Shown here in pieces: positions 11,902 to 22,136 of a stretch of 64,000 bases of DNA (the stretch's first letter is position 1; each line of letters starts with the position of its first letter). A model generated the notes under the pieces. The model was given only the letters and a program-made list of their open reading frames with translations. It was not told where the DNA came from and made no database searches. Source of the DNA: Rotaria sordida (taxonomy: Eukaryota; Rotifera; Eurotatoria; Philodinida; Philodinidae); NCBI GenBank assembly GCA_905250125.1, contig CAJNOL010000184.1:1-64000 (forward strand). Reading direction: 5' to 3'. The position numbers and the translations under genes were made by a program.

Positions 11902-12527
11902 ATGGAGACAATTGAAGATATAATGGTAAGTTTAATAAGATTTATATTGTTTTATCTGTTTCTTTATATAAATCAAAAGGATCATAATGCACCACCTAAT
12001 AAATATAAACAACAAGAAGCATTACGACTTCCACCAATGACAACAGCTCCAACACCAGCTAGTGCATCCGTATCGCTTCGTTTTGATAGTCTTGCGCTAC
12101 GATCAAGTTCAGGTCCTTGGTCACCAACACCATTGAATGGAGGTCAATATGAGAAAACATCAGTTGATCCAAGGTTAACAAGTCCTACATTTATGAAATC
12201 ACCTTATTCATGGCCAACTAAGAGTAGTAATTCATTTATAAAAGGGGTGGATTCTACAGTACACAATAATAATTCATTTACAAGAGTAACGGATTCAACA
12301 GTAAACAGTAATAATTCGTCCAATGCACGAATGATATCAAGGTTTGAAAAGAAAGAAAACGTTTATAGAAAAAATATTCATTTTCTTTTAGTTCGGATGA
12401 AACGTGTGCTTGTTTAACTAATAAATGTTCATCTCGTTGTAAACTTGGTATACTTGGCTTTTTCATTGGATTTTTAGCTATTTGTATACCATTGGCTGTG
12501 ATATTAGTTTTGTGGCTAAGAAAATGA
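11902..12527 (+). CDS. Small single-pass (tail-anchored) membrane protein, unknown
   Basis: Exons 11902-11925, 11980-12341 and 12392-12527 give about 173 aa. The start METIEDIM is a short first exon in good phase with the next (DHNAPPNKYK). The body is Ser/Pro/Thr rich and probably disordered (SSGPWSPTPLNGG, several NNNSF repeats). Near the C-terminus a Cys cluster, CACLTNKCSSRCK, precedes one hydrophobic helix (LGILGFFIGFLAICIPLAVI) and a short basic end WLRK. That arrangement fits a tail-anchored or C-terminal-anchor protein with a palmitoylation-prone Cys patch. I recognise no family. The repeated phrases DSTVHNNNSFTRV and DSTVNSNNSS suggest a small internal duplication. Confidence 0.6.
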
Positions 12528-13084
12528 TCACTTGTGATACAGTCTATACGACTTTAATTTAATCATATTTTTATTTTCATGCGTGTGTGTGAAATATTGT
12601 AATTAACGTTATTTTATACTGACATATTTTTTTTTCATTATAAAGAAAAATAATACTTGAATATAATACGAGGATTGTGCTATTCAATGAAATGAAACTA
12701 AGCATGAATATAAAGTAGAAATCTATTTGTCAATAAAATCAATTGATTAGTTGATCAAATATCTCTTCATTTGTGATTAGCGGTAAAAATTTCTAATAAT
12801 AGTTAAGATAATGCTTTCTTTTGGGTATGGAGTAGCATTATTCTATATATTATAGCTAAAGATTCATAGAATTATATGTTAAATTATTCGAGCATTTATC
12901 ATTATCAAGGATTTATTTTGAACGATTCTGCTAATTGTTATATATTGTTGTACCCTGATTGAGTTATCTACAATACTTGCAATTGATGACTAGATCATCA
13001 GATGTATTTTGAATGAAATATGTACTAGTAATTATTTGACTTGTTGAATTTATTATCATATTCTTAATTGTTCTTATTCGAAAG
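12528..13084. other. Intergenic, no feature recognised
   Basis: AT-rich sequence with presumed 3' untranslated region of the preceding gene at its start. No frame, RNA gene or repeat was recognised. Confidence 0.5.
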
Positions 13085-14543
13085 GATGATCCAAAAGTTT
13101 TGATCGCTGTCTATAAATTGACATTACCTATATGGTTATATATGCAGATAGTTAAATGAAGTACAGAATATTGTAGAGAAAGACTAAAGCTATCATCTGA
13201 AAAGAAAATGGTTCGAATTTCATCAAGACTATGAAAAGCTATGGTTCCATTGTTAACCCTTTCGAGGCGGTGGGATCCACACAGGTCGATCCTTCCGATC
13301 ACCGGACACTGCAAGAATCGGCAAGAAAGACGGGGAGAAATCACCGGTTCCCGCAGGAAAACACCGAAAATAAACGAAACATGGAGGCAGTATTCCTATC
13401 GAAAAGAATATGAATTGACTGGAATCCATCGGAAAAAAGTTCGAAAAATTTCTGGCCGAAATACTGCGTCCATGTTCCATTGATTTCTGGTGCTTTCTTG
13501 CGGGAACTGGCCCGTACTTTTCGATCTGGGCATTTGTGGATCCCACTACAGGGTGATCCAAAAGTTCATTTATCACATAAAAAATTGAATATCTCTGCCA
13601 TACTAGGATCAAAGGGACTGATTCTTTTACCGCTGATAAAGAAATATTCATAGCTTATGTTGATAAGAGAAACGTTAATAAAAGTTGTTTTAAAGTACTT
13701 CAATTGCTACAAATGAAGCAATGAAACCTTTCACGAATTATGAAGAAGCAATAGCCATGTTGCCGCGAATGGGTTTATCAAGATTAAGGATTTTACATCT
13801 TACATTTTTCTTCAAAAAGAAAAATCTTCTTTTAATTTCTCAGTGATTGATGTCAAGCGAAATATTAACTTCTAGATATTCTCATATGGTTTGATAGAGT
13901 TTGACAAGATCTGTAAGAATATGAAAATAAAAAAGAAAATCTCCTTCTATTTCCAATACAAAACTTGGAGAAAATCAGGCAGACTAATAAAAACATCACA
14001 TGTCTTACATGTGATAGTATGCTTAACTTTCAAGAACATTAGTTGGTCGACTGTTAATTGATGTTTTGAGATGTAGTGTCACACACGGAAGCTAAAAATA
14101 CTCCTTCCAAGATCCACGAACAGACGGAACAATCGATCAGTTAAAGTTATTGAAAATTCAACTTACTCTCTCTAATGCTGGATACATGAATTTTTTCGGT
14201 CTTTCTGATTTTCTTCAAGTTTTGAATTGGAAAGAAGATCAGAATTTTTTTTTGTATATTCATATTCTCGTAGAGTTTGTCAAACTCTATCAAACCATAT
14301 AAGAATATCTAGGAAACAGTATTTTGCTTCAAACTTTACAAGTATACTTTGTTTTTCGAGAAAAATGTGAGACGCAAAAAATATTTACTCATGCTCAATT
14401 AAATAATCATAACTTTTCATGATGTCGATGCAATTCGAACTATTTTCTTTTTAGATGATAACTTTAACTGTTCTCTATAAAACAGTGTATTTATATAGAT
14501 AATGTCAATTTTCAGAGACAGGTCAAAACTTTTGGACCACTCA
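13085..14543. mobile_element. Inverted-repeat element with TCCAAAAGTTTTGA-type ends
   Basis: The left end GATCCAAAAGTTTTGATCGC (about 13087) and the right end (GGTCAAAACTTTTGGACC, about 14520-14540) are inverted copies. Further in, AAGCTATCATCTGAAAAGAA near 13188 pairs with the complement of 14445-14475. GGTTTGATAGAGTTTGACAA near 13889 pairs with the complement near 14275-14305. The axis is near 14075-14090. The ends resemble Tc1/mariner-type termini in style, which is inference. No transposase frame is visible. Confidence 0.65.
13270..13546. mobile_element. GC-richer palindromic element nested in the left arm of the previous element
   Basis: GTGGGATCCACA at 13270 is matched by TGTGGATCCCAC ending at 13546. 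Inside, GGTTCCCGCAGGAAAACACC (about 13344) pairs with the complement of 13487-13511, and ACATGGAGGCAGTATTCC with the complement near 13455-13475. It is markedly less AT-rich than its surroundings and interrupts the pairing of the outer element. Open frames across it are shadows of the palindrome. Confidence 0.7.
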
Positions 14544-14574
14544 TTAGTTTTCATGTTAAAATTGAACATTTATT

Positions 14575-14960
14575 TTATTTTATACTTTGACTAGAAGTTT
14601 TTCTTGATCATCTTAAAAGTGTTTCCGGTGCGTCAAAAGTTATGAGTTATGACTAGAATTTACTGCTCTTTTCGAATGTGAACTTAGAAATTTTCTTGAG
14701 ACCAATGAGATGATCTTTTGAAAGGGTTAAAAAATAGTCTGAACGAAAATTTTTTTGGACTCTTTTGTACTTTCACAATTGCAACTCGAAAGTAAATATT
14801 GAAACTTTTATTAATATATCAGCTTGTAGATCAGAAACTACCCTACAAAATGTACTATTGAAGTTTTCTTTTGTTTTTTTCTATAGATTGCTTTAGTTTT
14901 CGTTTCTCGTAAACTCTTATTATTGAAAAATTGACTTGTTGATCAAAAGATGTTTTGTAT
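14575..14960. repeat. Partial copy of the 58855-59755 repeat family
   Basis: TCAAAAGTTATGAGTTATGACTAGAA near 14634 resembles the stretch near 58923. ATATATCAGCTTGTAGATCAGAAACTACCCTA near 14815 resembles the complement of 59475-59510. Only one arm is evident here, so this is a truncated copy. Confidence 0.55.
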
Positions 14961-17500
14961 AGAAAGAAGCATTTGGCAAAATGCTTATAGTTTCACTTAG
15001 ATAAAAGTCACAGTTTAGTTCAATATAACATTTTACAAAGAACTATTCGCTTGATAAAACAACCAACTCGAATATTTCTTTATCATCATTGAAAAGAAAC
15101 TTATAGGGTTTAAGAAAAGCCTATTGGTTCATCATTTAATTTAATGTTTTGGATTTTTAAAAATTTCTTCACTAGTATCGAACAAATATGGACGCACTAT
15201 TTCTGATCTCATATTTAAAGAGAGCACAAAATTTTGATCATTATTGAAAATTATTTATGAAGAATTGATTTATTCAAGAAACGATTCGAACAGATTTGTA
15301 ATTTTACAGAATATTTTTATCCATTCATACGTACATATTTCTTTCTTTGGATACTTGCAGCAAACTTGAGAAGAACAATTTGACTACTAGTAAACTCCGA
15401 ATCGGATGAACTAAGTTAAATAATATCTCATAGGGGAACAGTTTTAAAAAAACGATTGCTTTCTCAACATAATCTGCTGAATAGTCGGCTATCATTCATG
15501 CTAATTCTGAATATGAGCATGAGTTTTTTTCATAGGTCGTCATTTAATATATCAATTTTCTAAACTAACAAACATTTTGCCAAAATTGTTTAAAATCTGT
15601 TCAGACTAAGAAACATATCAATCCGTCTATAAGACAATAATCTTTTTTTGATTTTTTTTAAAGTGAGAATTCAGTTAAATAAAATCATCTTGATGATTTT
15701 CACATTGAAATGTTGATCTATTTTTTTGTATGAATTAAAATGAGTGCATTTTTTTCAAAAAAACAAACGATTTGAAACAGAAAAAAGTCACTGTCTTCTA
15801 GTCTTTTCGATATGTTCTATAATCTGGACAGATCATAAATAAATTTTGGCGAAAAGTATGTCAGTTCAGAAATCCGATGTTCTAGAACATAACTTTCATT
15901 TAAAAAGTTATTGATAAGTTGAAACGACTTCTTGGTCGATTTCTTTGTGAATGTATATTAAAAGAAGTATAGTAACTCATGTGCTTGTTTGAAATTTTAT
16001 TATAGCAGATGCAAGTGTAAAAGAAATATGAATATTTGTCCATAATTTGTTTGTTTAAAAATCATAGTCAAAAAGTATCATATGTGTTCAATTAGTACTG
16101 AATAAATAAAAATTATAAGACATTTAAAAATATTCATGTACAATTTTATATTATTGTTCTTTTTTTCTAATTGACTACTTAGCTAAATAAATTGTTTTTT
16201 TTTTTCTGAATATTCAAGAAGAATAAATTTATAATTCAAAATTATATCACGTCTTTTTATTTCATTGATAGGGAAAGTAATTTTTTGTTCTTAAAATTGA
16301 CATTGTTTGGATAGAGTTTCAATAGAAAAAGTGCACCTTTTTAAAACTATAGATGTAGTAACGAGATAGAATACCTTTTGATGGGATCAGATTTTCTTGA
16401 TATAATAAGTATTATATGATAAACTAAATATTGCTTTAGAAAAGAAATATGTCTTTTCAAAATCTGCCCGCGAATGATTAAGACAAAATGTGATCTAAGA
16501 GAATAATGAATTCGAGAAGATTTATCCAAGTTAGAAAAAATTTAATTGAGATCATACAAATTTTTATTTAAAATTAGAAGACTATAGAAGCAAGAACCTA
16601 TGTAAATCTATTAACATATTACTTCCTATTAACATATTCTCTAATAGTTTGGAGATAAACCGAGTTTCTTTCTGTATAGACTTGTGCAAACACAGGCACA
16701 TAGGAATTTGATATTCACATTCTCGATGACTAACGGTTATTTCACAATCATTACTAATCTAATTGACAAAGGAGTGTTATTTAATAATAATAATATATAG
16801 ATAAAAATTGTAGAATATTATTCGATTAAGAGAAATCTATTGTTAAACTATGTCTATTCATCTTCACTCAATTCTATCTAGGCAAGATAAGTTTTTTCTT
16901 CGAATAATGATTATTCTACTATTTTTTCATAATATTTGCATATATTTTTTATGCTTGTCTTTATTTGATGCATCATCGAAATGAATATGAATATGAAAGT
17001 CTTCTAAGTTATATTCCAACTATTTTCATTTGTCATTCTGTGTATTCATTCCATTTTGATATACTCTAACTATTTACTATTTGTCTTTATTATTACTAAA
17101 TCGAATTGGTAACATTAGTTATTTAGTATATTTTTTAAAGATTTATGATACATTTCATTTAATCATTGTTACTGAATGGCCATTGATTGATACAATAACA
17201 ACTCTATCACTTATTAGTTGTTGAGTTATATTTAGATAAGCACTATAATTTATTGTTGATAATAAACATTTCATTTTATATCAAGACTCGAAGTTATTTT
17301 ATCTATATTTGTACTCATTTTCATCAATAGAGAAAACACAGCAATAACTAGAGACATAATTGCATTCTGTATTTTTCATAAAGAATGTTATTTATTTATT
17401 TGTCAAGTATTTCAGTACGATTTCATATTATAAAATAGTAAAATGACATAGAAGACGAAAAAAAAAATTGCTTTGAGTATGTTCAATCATCTTGATTGTG
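14961..17500. other. Gene-free stretch
   Basis: AT-rich sequence. I saw no coding exon, RNA gene or clear repeat. Frames here are short and look like random sequence. Confidence 0.5.
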
Positions 17501-18794
17501 ACGATTTCTAATAGAAGAGATGTTAGTGTTGATGGAGTTACACTTTATTTTACTCCTTCATATCATATAATTGTATCGTTTATATACAAAACACACGTTT
17601 ATATACGCGAGTAGAATAAGAGAGAATGAAAAGAAAGGAGATGAGTCTAGGGAGTGAACAGATAAGGAAGAACATAAGATAGGACAGCAACGTAATAATA
17701 TATATAATATACGAGTGAATGATGATACAACATGAGAAACAGATCACTATATAAAGAGAATGAGACTCAATCATGTATAGAGAGACGTAAGAGTAAACGT
17801 GATTATGCAAACTACGTCATATCGATGGTATAACAACATATAGAGAAAGAAAAGATATCACATAAAATGATATGTCCATTGGCATATTAACATCTATGAG
17901 AATATAGGTAAAAGTATGACACGATATATAATCTTTAGACATGAACGGGACCGATCCCTATCCCGGTCCTAATTCCGCCGGTACTGAGACCATCTCGCAC
18001 ATATCTATTTAGAAAACATGAGTCGTTACAATATGACATTCGAAGCAAGTTTTACACAACCAAAAAAACAAAGGTATTGTTCCCAATGAAAAAGTGTTGG
18101 TCGTCGTCTGAATCTCAGCCAAAAAGAAAATATTTGCTCCTAGTGTAGCAGGGTTCGGGATTATCTTGTCGACGACTAATCACCTTTTAATAATAATTAT
18201 TGAGCAGAGAAATTCGTAAAAGATTATCATCTATCATAGATGTTTTCTTCTTTGAATAGCAAAACCATAGATTTAAGTTATATATTTGATGATTTTCCAT
18301 TCCGTGATATGCATATTATCCTGATGATTTTTCTAAAGTTCACTGCAACTTATTGTGAAAGTTAATAGTGTCTTCACATCCTGAGAGTATCCTTTTTTAT
18401 CTTTAATATCATATCTTCTATGCTTTTATAATATTATTGAGAGTTTCAAACATTTGATATGCCAGTTGATTGATTCACTATTCCATTCGATGACTAATAT
18501 GGACAATCTTTATTGACATTTTCATTTTTCTTCTCTTCGTGTATTTTTCTATTTCGTATGAAAGTTTTCATAGTAATGAAATTAAATGAACTTTGTGTTT
18601 TATTTGTGAGTACATCAACTCTATCAGTTAGTATCGAATGGAGTTATTTTACTGTATGTATTCATTTAAATACGAAACATATAAATAAAATTGCTCAATA
18701 AACTTACATATAGTGTCAAAAAATGAAAATCTAACAAAATAGCAATCAAATATATAAACTAATGATCTTTTTAATGTTTAAAGGATACCGCTAG
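17501..18794. other. Gene-free stretch with a purine-rich segment and a GC island
   Basis: The segment 17600-17800 is unusually rich in GA-type runs (AGAGAGAATGAAAAGAAAGG and similar). A GC-rich patch near 17945-18000 has a small hairpin (GGGACCGATCCCTATCCCGGTCC), and a second patch is near 18155. These could be part of a solo LTR or other old insertion, but no paired ends or target duplication were established. Confidence 0.3.
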
Positions 18795-20590
18795 ATAAGG
18801 TCGTATATCTCTCAGTAGGTTAGAAAGATAGAACATGAAATTCTGCACATTTCTATGTATTTATTTATTTATTTTTGCTGAATGCAAAAAAAAAATATTT
18901 CGAGAACTAGATAGTCCTAGGAGTTTACTATTTTTGGATATTTTGGATAATAACCATGGAAACCATAATATTTTCTTTTGTAAAGTTAATATGAAAATTA
19001 ATAATGAAGATCGATGTGATTTTCCATGATCTACAAAAGTAACACATTGATTGTGTTTATCTATTAGTTTTGTGGAGAATTGGAGAGGTTCAATAGGTAT
19101 GATTCTCATATCATATACACGAATTTTAATACCATTGTATTTCAATACCTTTGTATTTCAATATCAAATTAGTAGTGAAGATTTTTATGATCAAAAACTA
19201 TGCTGTCTCATGCTCTACAAAAATGTATATAGTTTTAAGGAAAATCTATTCTGTGCTAATGGTCATTTTTATTGAAACATTGTAAGAAAATTGACCATTT
19301 TAAAACTACTAAAATAGTTGATATCAACCATTTTTCTATTGAGTTTTGATCTAATTTCAAATTCGAAATAAAATGAAAATCATATTCGGAATCAACATAA
19401 AAAAATATGCACTATTATATACATTTCAACGAAAATAATTTTTTATCGAAAAATCGTTGGGATCTTCCTCAGTAGGTTTTTTTCTCAAGCTTTGCCTGTG
19501 TTCTCCTTCCCTCGGGATGCATTTGTCGTAGAAAATTATACTTGCTGAAATGTATATAGTATTGCATACTTTTTTATGTTGATTCCGAATATGATTTTCA
19601 TTTTATTTCGAATTTGAAATTTGATCAAAATTTAATAAGAAAATGGTCGATATCAACTATTTTAGTAGTTTTAAAATGGTCAATTTTCTTACAATGTTTC
19701 AATAAAAATGACCATTAGCCCAGAATAGATTTTCCTTAAAACTATATACAGTTTTGTAGAGCATGAGACAGCATAGTTTTTGATCATAAAAATCTTCACT
19801 ACTAATTTGATATTGAAATACAATGGTATTAAAATTCGTGTATATGATATGAGAATCATACCTATAGAACTTCTCCAATTCTCCACAAAACTAATCGATA
19901 AACAAAATCAATGTGTTACTTTTGTAGAACATGAAAAGCCATGTGGATCTTCATTATTAATTTTCATATTAACTTTACAAAAGAAAACATTATGGTTTTC
20001 ATAGTTATTATCCAAAACATTTGTTAGAGGATAAGCCTGGTACTATATTCTTTTTTTTTTCTTTTCTCTTTTCTTCTTGTTATCTATTTCTTTGATATGA
20101 TATATCTCAGATCATTTTCCTTATTCTATTTTATCTTTATGTTTTAAATCCTGGACAGTGAATATATACATATATATTTCTTCCATTTCTTGTTTTCTTT
20201 TCCCTTTCTTCTAGTTAGATCTTTCTTGGATGTTATATAACCTTGATCACTCTTTATTGTTTTGTCCTTAAGTTTAACCCTTGATCTCATTCACTGATAT
20301 ATCTATATATATGTTTGTGGAGAGTTCAGATAGACATATATATATATATATGTGGGTGTGTGAGGACATTTTTCATTTGAAATAAATAATGAAAAGGTCG
20401 AACATCAGACCCTCTAATAACACTCAAAATAGTAGGCCATTAGTACGATTTAGTTCTCGAAATATTTTTTTGCATTCAGCAAAAATATATAAATAAATAC
20501 ATAGAAATGTGTAGAATTTCATGTTCTAACTTTTTAACCTATTTAGAGATTTATGATCTTAACCGACGATATCCTTTATTTTTTTATAGA
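18795..20590. repeat. Large inverted repeat E (arms about 650 bp, axis near 19480)
   Basis: The left arm (18800-19460) and right arm (19500-20590, interrupted) are inverted copies with high similarity. ATACACGAATTTTAATACCATTGTATTTCA (near 19116) matches the complement of 19811-19845. TGCTGAATGCAAAAAAAAAATATTTCGAGAACT matches the complement near 20455-20485. The right arm is split by a 410-bp insertion. Both arms carry the same open frame (left arm read on -, 19127-18861; right arm read on +, about 19814-20001), which gives closely similar peptides. Confidence 0.85.
20018..20428. mobile_element. Insertion inside the right arm of inverted repeat E
   Basis: Aligning the two arms of E shows about 410 extra bases here. 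The left arm reads continuously through ...TATTTTTGGATATTTTGGATAATAACC, while the right arm breaks after TATTATCCAAAA and resumes near AAAATAGTAGGCC. The insert begins TTGTTAGAGGATAAG and ends CCTCTAATAACACTC, a short imperfect terminal inverted repeat. It contains TA and CT microsatellite tracts (20045-20070, 20328-20352) and no coding frame. Confidence 0.55.
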
Positions 20591-20845
20591 TATATATATA
20601 TACATATATGTTGAAAAGAAAATGAAAATAGTAATATGATGCTTTTTAAGCAAAAAAGAATCTAAGGCAAACATGAGTGCTATTTTTTGATTAAAAGAAA
20701 AGTGCTTTAGAGGCTTGTTTTCTCTTCTGTACCTCATTCAAATAGCTATTTATTTAATCTCCAATTTATTATTTAGTTATTGATAAAGAATCATAATAGA
20801 GAAGACGACAAGTATTCAACTTAGTTGGTACGATTAAAATAAAAA

Positions 20846-21772
20846 ATGGGCTTCTTCGATTTACATGAACCTGAAGATGGACAAGATCGATTCTTTTTAT
20901 ATGCAATGATTATTCTTCCATTGTGTTCTTCAGGCTCCTATTTATTTGATGCATGGTATAATTATCTATATCCTTCAGATGAACCTAGTTATATTGGACT
21001 TTTATCAACAATAATGATTATTTTTTCTTATTTACAATATTGTGCACCAATACGTTCACGAAAAGTTCTAGCTATTTATTATGTATTTATATGTATCATA
21101 AAAGAATCAGCAACATTTGGCTATTTACTTTATTTTATACAAAAAAAAGAAATGTTTCAAATAATATTCTATAGTTGTTTTTTAATACTTGATTTATTAC
21201 TTACAATTGGTTTAATTTATTGTCGTGTTATAAATGAATATGAATCTCATATTGCTGTTGAAAACAAACATTTATTTCATTTTATGTCACGTTTAGAAGT
21301 TATATTAACAATATTTATACCTGTTTTTATGAATGTTAAATATACGTCATTAACACGTCATATGATAGCATATTTTCTTTTATTTGATTTTTTTTCTGAT
21401 TCATATTCAAGATTTCAAGGCGTATGGATTAAATCGGCAATATATTTATTTGCAACAACAACAACAATATCTGTTGCAACTGAATGGTTCCATTTTAATA
21501 ATCATGTACTATTATATGAAGAAATTTCACAATTATCAGAACTTCTTGCAACTTTATTATGTGATACAATTATTATTTTACAATTTTTTCCATTTCATTT
21601 TAAAACTCAATATGTACAGAATATTGCTCGAGAAGCTTTACTTTTTCAAAAAACCTTATATGCAACTAATAATAGCACAAGTATTTCAGAAAGCAAAGAA
21701 ACTAATATAATGAACGATGTGAACATTAAAGTTGAGCAAAAAACTCATACTGATATGAACACAACTCTTTAG
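20846..21772 (+). CDS. Polytopic membrane protein, unknown family (single exon, 308 aa)
   Basis: One intronless frame starts at MGFFDLHEPEDGQD and ends in a hydrophilic Ser/Asn/Thr-rich tail. About seven or eight hydrophobic segments can be seen, for example MIILPLCSSGSYLFDAW, VLAIYYVFICIIKESATF, IIFYSCFLILDLLLTIGLI, LEVILTIFIPVFM, HMIAYFLLFDFF, AIYLFATTTTISVA and LLATLLCDTIIILQFFPFHF. A short polar N-terminus precedes the first. I do not recognise the family; the number of helices would be compatible with a receptor or transporter but no diagnostic motif is visible. Lack of introns is unlike most neighbours. Frames in other phases here are shadows. Confidence 0.65.
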   Translation: MGFFDLHEPEDGQDRFFLYAMIILPLCSSGSYLFDAWYNYLYPSDEPSYIGLLSTIMIIFSYLQYCAPIRSRKVLAIYYVFICIIKESATFGYLLYFIQKKEMFQIIFYSCFLILDLLLTIGLIYCRVINEYESHIAVENKHLFHFMSRLEVILTIFIPVFMNVKYTSLTRHMIAYFLLFDFFSDSYSRFQGVWIKSAIYLFATTTTISVATEWFHFNNHVLLYEEISQLSELLATLLCDTIIILQFFPFHFKTQYVQNIAREALLFQKTLYATNNSTSISESKETNIMNDVNIKVEQKTHTDMNTTL

Positions 21773-22136
21773 TGGTATATTGTTCTTTTTTTTTTTTGTT
21801 TTCAATATCTGCTTATTATTGTAATAAGAAATCGAATAATTAGCTGATTATGAATATAAAAATATCTTTTGTAATAAAAACTATTTTTTTTTAGTCGTCT
21901 TATAAATACATGAGGCGACATCTATGCAAGATTTTTTTTAAAGTTTTTTTTTAAATCCTTTTTATTATATTATTACATAAAATGTTTGAAACTTGTTTGA
22001 AAATTCTTGTTATTTTTGTTGAAGTTTAGGGTAATCATGCAATCGGTCAATTTCTAGACCAATTAGTAGTATTTCGTCATTTTTAATAATATTCATTATT
22101 ATTTGACTCGTTGCAGTTGATCTTTTATTTTAAATT

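Noticed and set aside
13111-13651. Open frames on both strands, including a 132-codon minus frame
   Set aside because: They run through a palindromic GC-rich element; frames on both strands mirror each other.
18155-18180. AGCAGGGTTCGGGATT considered as a tRNA T-arm
   Set aside because: No matching acceptor stem, D-arm or anticodon arm could be placed around it.
18861-20004. Several 60-95 codon frames considered as separate small genes
   Set aside because: They are the two arms of one inverted repeat; kept only as an observation.
21384-21710. Second frame inside the 308-aa membrane protein gene
   Set aside because: It is a +1 shadow of the longer, better supported frame.
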